Shown here piece by piece: positions 58,393 through 64,000 of a DNA stretch of 64,000 nt. The notes under the pieces were generated by a model. The model saw only the letters and a program-made list of their open reading frames with translations. It was not told the origin of the DNA and did not search any database. The translations under genes and the position numbers were made by a program. Location: assembly GCF_020181595.1 (NCBI RefSeq), contig NZ_CP084028.1, forward strand, positions 1,191,893-1,255,892, written 5' to 3'. Positions within the stretch are counted from its first letter, which is position 1, and each line of letters opens with the position of its first letter. The stretch comes from [Mycobacterium] vasticus (GTDB taxonomy: Bacteria > Actinomycetota > Actinomycetes > Mycobacteriales > Mycobacteriaceae).

Positions 58393-58427
58393 CCAACTAT
58401 AGTTGGTTAGCCTGTACTATAGTTGGT
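58393..58427 (-). promoter_or_regulatory. Tandem operator over the promoter of the nucleotidyltransferase gene
   Basis: ACTATAGTTGGT is repeated exactly at 58396-58407 and 58416-58427, 20 bases apart (two helical turns). The first copy sits in the perfect 14-base palindrome CCAACTATAGTTGG (58393-58406). On the minus strand each contains TATAGT, a good -10 element. Hence a bound regulator would block transcription. Confidence 0.65.
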
Positions 58428-58466
58428 GATAGCTGATGGATCAATCTTGCTTGCGGGGGTCGGTCG

Positions 58467-60140
58467 TCAATCCTTCATGAACCCGATCGCGGTGTAATCC
58501 AGATCAGCCAGGCCCGGCGCTCCGAAGTTCGCCAGCGCACTGCGGACCGCCACATTGCCGGTGGTCTGGATCAGCGGCAGGCTGAAACCTTCCTCCCACA
58601 GCAGCCGGTCCACCTCGTTGGCGCGGGCGCGCGCCACCGCCGGGTCGAGTGCCTCCAAGGTCTCCTCGATCTTGGCGTCGATCTGCGGGCTGCCGATCTT
58701 GCCGAAGTTCGCCTCCCCGTACGAGGCGGAGATCTGGTTCAGCCCGGCCAGCGGGAAAGCGTCACCGACCCAACTGAACTGGGCGATGTCGAAGTCGCCG
58801 ACGTTGACGTAGTCGGTGAAGAAGCCGCCGCCGGCCTTGGCGTCCAGTTGCAGTTTCACCCCGATCTGGGCCAGATTGTGTTGGGCGACTTGGGCGAACT
58901 GGCGGGTGCTGGATGCGTCGTAGAACAGGTGGCGGATGACCAGGGGCTGGCCGTCCTTCTCCCGGAACTTCCCGTTGAGCTTCCAGCCCAGCTCGTCGAG
59001 TTCACGCGCGGCGCGTGCCGGGTCGTAGGCCACCACGGCGCTGTTGTCCTGGTAGCCCTCCTGTCCGGCGACGTAGATGTGGTTGTTCAGGGCCACCGGG
59101 TCGGCGGTCAGGCCACGCTGGGTTACCTTCGCGATGGTGTTCCGGTCGATGCCGCGCATGACAGCCAGCCGTAACGCCTTGTCGGACAGGATCGCCCCCG
59201 GCGCCCCGTTGAAGGTGAAATGGTTCCAGGCCGGCGTCGGGGCGCGGCGAATCGTGACGCCCTCGGTGCGCCGGGCGATGGTCAACTGATCCAGGGTGGC
59301 CACCCCGGTGGCGTCGATGGTGTGGTTCTGCAGTGCAGGCATCCGTGCGGCGTCGTCGAGCACCAGGTAGGTGATGGTGTCCAGCTTCGCCCGCTTGCCC
59401 CACCATTCGGGGTTGCGTACCAAGCTGATTCGCTGGCTGGTGCGGTCGAGCGTTGCCAGCTTGAACGGCCCGGCTGAGGGTCCCGGTTGGCGCAACTGGC
59501 CCTTGTTGAACACCTCCGCATCAGCGGTCATGCTGGCCGGCAACAGCATTGAGTTGCCGGCGAACATGCCCCGCCACTCCGCGTACGGCTTGGCGAAGCG
59601 CATGACGGCCTGCCGGTCGTCGACCCCGCGAGTCACCGACGCGACACGCTCAGCGCCGTTGGTGGTCGCAATGGCGAATCCACTGTCGGCGCCACTGGTG
59701 GCATGGATCTGGCTGGCGATATCCTTCCAGGACAGCGGTGTTCCGTCGCTCCACGCCGCCTTCGGGTTGATCGTGTAGGTGACCACTTGGGGGTTGGTGC
59801 CGGTCAGTTCCACGCTGGTGAAGTAGTCGTTGTCCACCGTCGCCGAACCGTCCGGGGAGATGATGAACGCCCGCGGCATGGTGGCTTTGAGCATGGCGGC
59901 GTTCTCGGCCAGGTTGCCGTCGATGTGCAGCGGGTTGAAGTTCGGTGGGAACTGGTTCATCGACAGCCGCAGATTGCCGCCGTCGCGCAGGCTGGCCGGG
60001 TCCTGCGGGTTGACGTCGCTGGCGCTGCCGACGGTGGCGGCGCCCTCCGGGGCGGTGATGTCGACGGCCGCGCAACCGCTGAGTGCCAGGCCGAGGGTGA
60101 GCGCCAGCGCCGCGAAGGCCGCTCCTGCCTTCGGGGTCAT
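58467..60140 (-). CDS. oppA: OppA, oligopeptide-binding lipoprotein
   Basis: A 557-aa family 5 extracellular solute-binding lipoprotein. The signal segment [12 protein letters not shown] ends in lipobox LSGC at residue 23. The body has [21 protein letters not shown] at the start, [16 protein letters not shown] (family 5 signature) near residue 135, and [21 protein letters not shown]. It captures peptides outside the membrane for OppBC. Somewhat shorter than M. tuberculosis OppA (591 aa from memory). Last gene of the minus-strand opp operon; it overlaps oppD (ATGA). Confidence 0.92.
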   Translation of the reverse strand: MTPKAGAAFAALALTLGLALSGCAAVDITAPEGAATVGSASDVNPQDPASLRDGGNLRLSMNQFPPNFNPLHIDGNLAENAAMLKATMPRAFIISPDGSATVDNDYFTSVELTGTNPQVVTYTINPKAAWSDGTPLSWKDIASQIHATSGADSGFAIATTNGAERVASVTRGVDDRQAVMRFAKPYAEWRGMFAGNSMLLPASMTADAEVFNKGQLRQPGPSAGPFKLATLDRTSQRISLVRNPEWWGKRAKLDTITYLVLDDAARMPALQNHTIDATGVATLDQLTIARRTEGVTIRRAPTPAWNHFTFNGAPGAILSDKALRLAVMRGIDRNTIAKVTQRGLTADPVALNNHIYVAGQEGYQDNSAVVAYDPARAARELDELGWKLNGKFREKDGQPLVIRHLFYDASSTRQFAQVAQHNLAQIGVKLQLDAKAGGGFFTDYVNVGDFDIAQFSWVGDAFPLAGLNQISASYGEANFGKIGSPQIDAKIEETLEALDPAVARARANEVDRLLWEEGFSLPLIQTTGNVAVRSALANFGAPGLADLDYTAIGFMKD

Positions 60141-61966
60141 GAGGCGGGCTCCGGAAGCGGCACGGCCGCCAGCAGCCGGCGGGTGTAGTCGTGCTGCGGG
60201 TTGCCGAACACCTGATCGGCCTCGCCCTGCTCCACGATCTGCCCGGCGAACATCACCGCCACGGTGTGCGCCAGGTGCTTGACCACCGAAAGGTCATGCG
60301 AGACGAACAGATACGACAGCCCCAACTGCTGCTGCAGGTCCAGCAGCAGGTTGATGATCCCGGCCTGGATCGACACGTCCAGCGCCGACACCGGCTCATC
60401 GAGCGCGAGGATCTTCGGCTGCAGCGCCAGAGCCCGCGCGATGCCGATTCGCTGCTTCTGGCCGCCGGAGAACTCCGACGGGTATCGCAGCGCATCGGCG
60501 CGCCGCAACCCGACCAGCTCCAGCAGTTCGGCGACCCGATCATGGGTCAAGGCTTTGTCGAAGCCGTTGGCGCGCAACGGCTCAGCCAGCACGTCGAACA
60601 CCGGCAGCCGCGGATCCAAGGAGGCGACCGGGTCCTGAAACACCACCTGCAGGTCGCGGCGCAGGGCACGGCGGGACGCGCGTTTCAGAGAGGCGACATC
60701 TGTGCCCAGTACCTCGATCGAACCCGACTGCGGCGCAGCCAGTTCCAGGATCTGGTGCAAGGTGGTGGATTTGCCCGACCCGGATTCGCCGACGATCGCC
60801 AGTGTGCGGCCCTGCTCCAACTCGAAGCTCACACCGTCCACGGCGCGGACCTCTCCGGCGTTGCGCCGCAGCACGCCCTTGGTCAGGGGATAGGCCTTCA
60901 CCAGATCGCGGACCCGCACAACGGTGGCCGACACGCCAGACTCGGACACCGGGACCTCGGTGTGCACGCCGTAGATCTCGGCGGCGCTGCGCCCGGTGAC
61001 CTGATCGGTGTGGATGCACGCCGCAAGGTGGGCGGGGCCGACGTCCAGCAGTGCGGGTTCCGCCGCCCGGCACTCCTCGGTGGCCAGCGGGCAGCGCGGC
61101 GCGAACGGGCAGCCGGGATCGACGCCGGCCAGCGACGGCGGTGCCCCGGGAATCGGCACCAGCCGGGTGCCCTGCGGGGCGTCCAGGCGGGGCACCGACC
61201 CCATAAGCCCTACCGTGTACGGCATTCGGCGGTCCCGGTACAGCGTCGCAACGGGTGCGGATTCCACCACTCGCCCGGCGTACATCACCAGGGCCCGGTC
61301 GGCGAACTCGGCCACCACGCCCAGGTCGTGGGTGATGATCAGCACCCCGGCGCCGGTGACGTCGCGTGCGGTCCTGAGCACCTCGAGGATCTGCGCCTGC
61401 ACCGTGACGTCGAGTGCGGTGGTGGGCTCGTCGCAGATCAGCAGGTCCGGGTCGCAGGCGATGGCGATGGCGATCACCACCCGTTGGCGTTCCCCGCCGG
61501 ACAGTTCGTGCGGGAATGCGCGCGCCCGCTCCTGCGGCCGAGAGATGCCGACCAGCTCCAAGAGTTCCACCGCACGTCGGCGCGCGGCGGCCCGACCGAC
61601 TCGGGGCTGATGCACCTCGATGGCCTCGGCGATCTGATCACCCACGGTGTAGACCGGCGTCAGCGCCGACATCGGATCCTGGAACACCATCCCGATCGAG
61701 GAGCCGCGGAACTTCGACATCGCGGTGTCGCCCAGCCCGATCAGCTGCGTTCCGGCCAGGCGCACCGATCCCGACACCCGCGCGTGTTCGGGCAGCAGCC
61801 CCATCACAGCCATCGCCGCCGCGGACTTGCCGGAGCCGGACTCGCCGACCATCGCCACCACTTCGCCGGGGGAGACCTGATAGCTGATGCCGCGCACCGC
61901 ATGTACCGCCTCGGCGCCGCCGCCGAAGGTGACGGCCAGATCGGAGACTTCCAACAAGGCGCTCAT
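60137..61966 (-). CDS. oppD: OppD, fused double ABC ATPase of the oligopeptide importer
   Basis: A 609-aa protein with two full ABC ATPase modules (OppD- and OppF-like) in one chain. The first module has Walker [11 protein letters not shown] (near residue 40), signature [15 protein letters not shown] and Walker [13 protein letters not shown]. The second has Walker [11 protein letters not shown], signature [15 protein letters not shown] and [12 protein letters not shown]. The oligopeptide-family C-terminal motif of the first module includes [14 protein letters not shown], with the cysteines of the Opp-type Fe-S or metal site. It energises OppBC. It overlaps both neighbours by four bases, so one transcript is certain by layout. 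Confidence 0.94.
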   Translation of the reverse strand: MSALLEVSDLAVTFGGGAEAVHAVRGISYQVSPGEVVAMVGESGSGKSAAAMAVMGLLPEHARVSGSVRLAGTQLIGLGDTAMSKFRGSSIGMVFQDPMSALTPVYTVGDQIAEAIEVHQPRVGRAAARRRAVELLELVGISRPQERARAFPHELSGGERQRVVIAIAIACDPDLLICDEPTTALDVTVQAQILEVLRTARDVTGAGVLIITHDLGVVAEFADRALVMYAGRVVESAPVATLYRDRRMPYTVGLMGSVPRLDAPQGTRLVPIPGAPPSLAGVDPGCPFAPRCPLATEECRAAEPALLDVGPAHLAACIHTDQVTGRSAAEIYGVHTEVPVSESGVSATVVRVRDLVKAYPLTKGVLRRNAGEVRAVDGVSFELEQGRTLAIVGESGSGKSTTLHQILELAAPQSGSIEVLGTDVASLKRASRRALRRDLQVVFQDPVASLDPRLPVFDVLAEPLRANGFDKALTHDRVAELLELVGLRRADALRYPSEFSGGQKQRIGIARALALQPKILALDEPVSALDVSIQAGIINLLLDLQQQLGLSYLFVSHDLSVVKHLAHTVAVMFAGQIVEQGEADQVFGNPQHDYTRRLLAAVPLPEPAS

Positions 61967-62844
61967 CCGCGGCCCCGCAATGTCGCGGCGTCGGGGTCCA
62001 GTGCGTCGCGCAGGCCGTCACCGGCGACGTTGGCGCAGACCAGGATCGTGATCAACACCCCGGCGGGGAACAGGAACACCCACGGGAAGGTGATGGCCGA
62101 GGCGGTGCCGTCGGCGATCAGGGTGCCCAGCGACACATCCGGCGGCTGGATGCCGAATCCCAGGTAGCTCAAGCCGGTTTCGGCCAGGATCGCCACCGCC
62201 ACGTTGAGCGCGGTGTCGATGATCAGAATGGACGCCACGTTAGGCACGATGTGGTCGATGATGATGCGTCGGCTGGAGACGCCCATATACCGTGCGGCCC
62301 GGATGAATTCACGTTCCCGCAGGCTCATGGTCAGGCCGCGTACCATGCGGGCGCTGATCATCCAGCTGAATCCCGCCAGCAGCAGGATCAGCATGGCGAT
62401 GTTGCCGCTGTTCTTGGTGCGCGGGGTGATGATCGCGATCAGGATGAACGCCGGAACCACCAGCAGCAGGTCCACCAGCCACATCAGCGCCCGGTCGCGC
62501 CATCCGCCGAAGTACCCGGAGACCGCGCCCACCGTCGCCGCGATCACCGTCGAGATCAGTGCCACGCACACCCCGATCAGCATCGACTTCTGCATGCCGC
62601 GCAGAATCTGCGCCAGCAGGTCCTGGCCAAGGGCGTTGGTGCCCAACAGGTGTCGGGCACCCGGTGGAACCAGCAGCGCGTCGTAGTCGAGGTCGGTGTA
62701 GGAGTAGGGCAGCAGCGGGGGCAGCGCGTAGCAGCCGATGAACAGCACCGCCAGCAGCACCAGGGCGCCGACGGCGCCGCGGCTGCGCAGGAACCGGCGC
62801 AGCACCAGCGTGCGCCGCGAGGCGAACTCGACCTCAGTGCTCAT
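61963..62844 (-). CDS. oppC: OppC, oligopeptide importer permease
   Basis: A 293-aa inner-membrane permease. The N-terminal segment [20 protein letters not shown] is followed by a periplasmic loop ([15 protein letters not shown], the OppC-family motif) and five further membrane segments. The coupling loop is [20 protein letters not shown]. The ATG at 62844 overlaps the oppB stop (ATGA), the ORF upstream of it being spurious. Works with OppB, OppD and OppA; in M. tuberculosis this importer takes up glutathione and peptides. Confidence 0.93.
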   Translation of the reverse strand: MSTEVEFASRRTLVLRRFLRSRGAVGALVLLAVLFIGCYALPPLLPYSYTDLDYDALLVPPGARHLLGTNALGQDLLAQILRGMQKSMLIGVCVALISTVIAATVGAVSGYFGGWRDRALMWLVDLLLVVPAFILIAIITPRTKNSGNIAMLILLLAGFSWMISARMVRGLTMSLREREFIRAARYMGVSSRRIIIDHIVPNVASILIIDTALNVAVAILAETGLSYLGFGIQPPDVSLGTLIADGTASAITFPWVFLFPAGVLITILVCANVAGDGLRDALDPDAATLRGRG

Positions 62845-63818
62845 GACACCCGCACCCGCGGATCCAGCAGCGCGTAGATCACGTCGGAGAGCAGCCCCGC
62901 CAAAAGCACCACCGCACCGGAGAACACCGTGATGGCCGCGACGATGTTGGTGTCCTGGGTCGCCACACCCTGCACCACCCATTCGCCCATGCCGTGCCAG
63001 CCGAAGATCTTCTCCACGAACACCGCCCCGGTCACCAATCCGGCCACCCCGTAGGCGAATAGCGTCGCCATCGGGATCAGCGCGGTGCGCAGCCCGTGTT
63101 TGAACAGGGCGCGTCGTCGCGTCAGCCCCTTGGCCCGGGCGGTGCGGATGAAGTCCTGGCCCAGGACATCGAGCATCGCGTTGCGCTGATACCGGCTGAA
63201 GCCGGCGGCCGAGCCCAACGCCAGCGTCAGCGACGGCAGCACCAGGTGTTGGAGCCGATCGGTCAACCGGGGCCAGAAGCCGCCGACCAGCCCCGGCGAG
63301 GTCTCCCCGGTGTAGTCGAACAGTTGGGCGCCCACCGCCCAGTTCACCCGCAGCGCGCCCAGGATCACCAGGTTGGCCAGCACGAACGTCGGCACCGACA
63401 GCACCAGCAGCGCCGCCATGGTGATCACCCGGTCGGAGATTCGGTATTGACGCACCGCCCCCCAGGCGCCTGCCACCACGCCGATCGCGGTGCCGGCCAC
63501 CGACCCGACCAGCAGCAGTCGCAGGCTGACCCCGATGCGACGGCCGAGGTCGGCCGAGACCGGCTGTCCGGTGACGGTGACGCCGAAGTCACCCCGTACG
63601 GCATGCGATGCCCAGTGCGCGTAACGCAGCGGAATCGGCTTGTCCAGGCCCAGTTCGGCGGCCTTGGCGTCGATGACGGACTGCGGGGGGCGGGGGTTGC
63701 GCTGCATGAGGCTGTCCAGCGGGGCGAACGCCAGCGAGGTCAGGCAGAAGGTGAGGAAGGAGGCCAGCGCCAGCAGCACCAGATAGTTGAGCAGCCTGCC
63801 CGCCAGGAACCGCGCCAT
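62841..63818 (-). CDS. oppB: OppB, oligopeptide importer permease
   Basis: A 325-aa permease, the length of M. tuberculosis OppB. N-terminal MARFLAGRLLNYLVLLALAS begins the first membrane segment. The conserved periplasmic part LGLDKPIPLRYAHW and the coupling loop GQDFIRTARAKGLTRRRALF identify the OppB branch. First gene of the opp operon, divergent from canA with 88 bases between. Confidence 0.93.
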   Translation of the reverse strand: MARFLAGRLLNYLVLLALASFLTFCLTSLAFAPLDSLMQRNPRPPQSVIDAKAAELGLDKPIPLRYAHWASHAVRGDFGVTVTGQPVSADLGRRIGVSLRLLLVGSVAGTAIGVVAGAWGAVRQYRISDRVITMAALLVLSVPTFVLANLVILGALRVNWAVGAQLFDYTGETSPGLVGGFWPRLTDRLQHLVLPSLTLALGSAAGFSRYQRNAMLDVLGQDFIRTARAKGLTRRRALFKHGLRTALIPMATLFAYGVAGLVTGAVFVEKIFGWHGMGEWVVQGVATQDTNIVAAITVFSGAVVLLAGLLSDVIYALLDPRVRVS

Positions 63819-63870
63819 GGCGCAAGGGTAGAGGTTGGCCTTCCTGCTCGCGTCGGGTCATGCCCGCTAC

Positions 63871-63876
63871 TACGCT
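63871..63876 (+). promoter_or_regulatory. Possible -10 of canA
   Basis: TACGCT (TANNNT) lies 30 bases before the canA GTG, with a GAGGAG ribosome site (63895-63900) between. It shares the 88-base gap with the divergent oppB start. Confidence 0.4.
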
Positions 63877-63906
63877 CGGACCCACCGAGCCCACGAGGAG
63901 ACGCCC

Positions 63907-64000
63907 GTGACCGTCACCGATGACTACCTGGCCAACAACGCGCAGTACGCGAAGACCTTCACCGGTCCGCTGCCGATGCCGCCGAGCAAGCACCTGGCGA
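63907..64000 (+). CDS. canA: CanA, beta-carbonic anhydrase (5' part only)
   Basis: Only the first 31 codons are present (TVTDDYLANNAQYAKTFTGP, then LPMPPSKHLA). This opening is that of M. tuberculosis CanA (Rv1284), a beta-class zinc carbonic anhydrase that interconverts CO2 and bicarbonate. The zinc ligands (CMD and HxxC) lie beyond the window edge. The GTG follows GAGGAG by six bases. Its place after opp also matches the M. tuberculosis order. Confidence 0.88.
   Translation, partial: MTVTDDYLANNAQYAKTFTGPLPMPPSKHLA

Overview
This is a high-GC actinobacterial chromosome segment from a mycobacterium. The genes and their order match from memory the Mycobacterium tuberculosis Rv1235-Rv1284 region: lpqY-sugABC, corA, mdh, lpqZ, kgd, lprE, deaD, cyp130, udgB, the Rv1264 adenylate cyclase, the Rv1272c/Rv1273c exporters, lprB-lprC, Rv1276c-Rv1278, oppBCDA and canA. 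PGRS-type Gly-rich proteins point to a slow-growing or related lineage. Malic enzyme, a Baeyer-Villiger-type monooxygenase and several insertions are not in the M. tuberculosis order, so this is a nontuberculous species. The Mycolicibacter/M. terrae group is possible, but I cannot fix the species.

Layout. 1-3750: trehalose importer LpqY-SugABC followed by a SUFU-like gene. 3839-9724: CorA, malate dehydrogenase, flavin monooxygenase, malic enzyme, LpqZ. 9730-15159 (minus): SDR, the very large Kgd, a membrane-associated protein. 15331-26115: MFS exporter, LprE, DEAD helicase, acyltransferase, TetR-CYP130, FAD-linked oxidase, UdgB, LLM monooxygenase. 26112-30137 (minus): a 1341-aa PGRS protein with a C-terminal pepsin-like aspartic protease domain, but with a Sec-type signal peptide where a PE domain would be expected. 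30271-39522: F420-type nitroreductase, HIT protein, PLP lyase, adenylate cyclase, a nitroreductase behind a DosR-like box, two ABC exporters, LprB and LprC.

39523-53273 is an accessory block between lprC and sixA, which are neighbours in M. tuberculosis. It holds an Xre/RES toxin-antitoxin pair flanked by imperfect copies of the lprC-tail region, three MarR-type regulators, a secreted protein followed by a second signal-peptide PGRS protein, an orphan fatty acyl-AMP ligase, a HEPN-like protein with a small SH3-like partner, a short PGRS-less relative of the PGRS proteins, and VapBC. It has AT-rich intergenic stretches, and most of its regulators carry inverted repeats on their -10 regions.

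53274-64000 returns to the conserved order: SixA, an SbcD/SbcC-like pair, an inserted wHTH-nucleotidyltransferase gene with tandem operators, the oligopeptide importer OppABCD, and the start of the carbonic anhydrase gene canA.

The most interesting content is the family of three exported proteins (26112-30137, 44913-47678, 51843-52277) that share a basic Sec signal peptide, a short helical domain and a GRPLI-like (GQYLI) linker. Two of them carry PGRS domains without any PE domain, and one of those is fused to a PecA-like protease. All statements about homologs rest on recall of family motifs, because no database search was possible.
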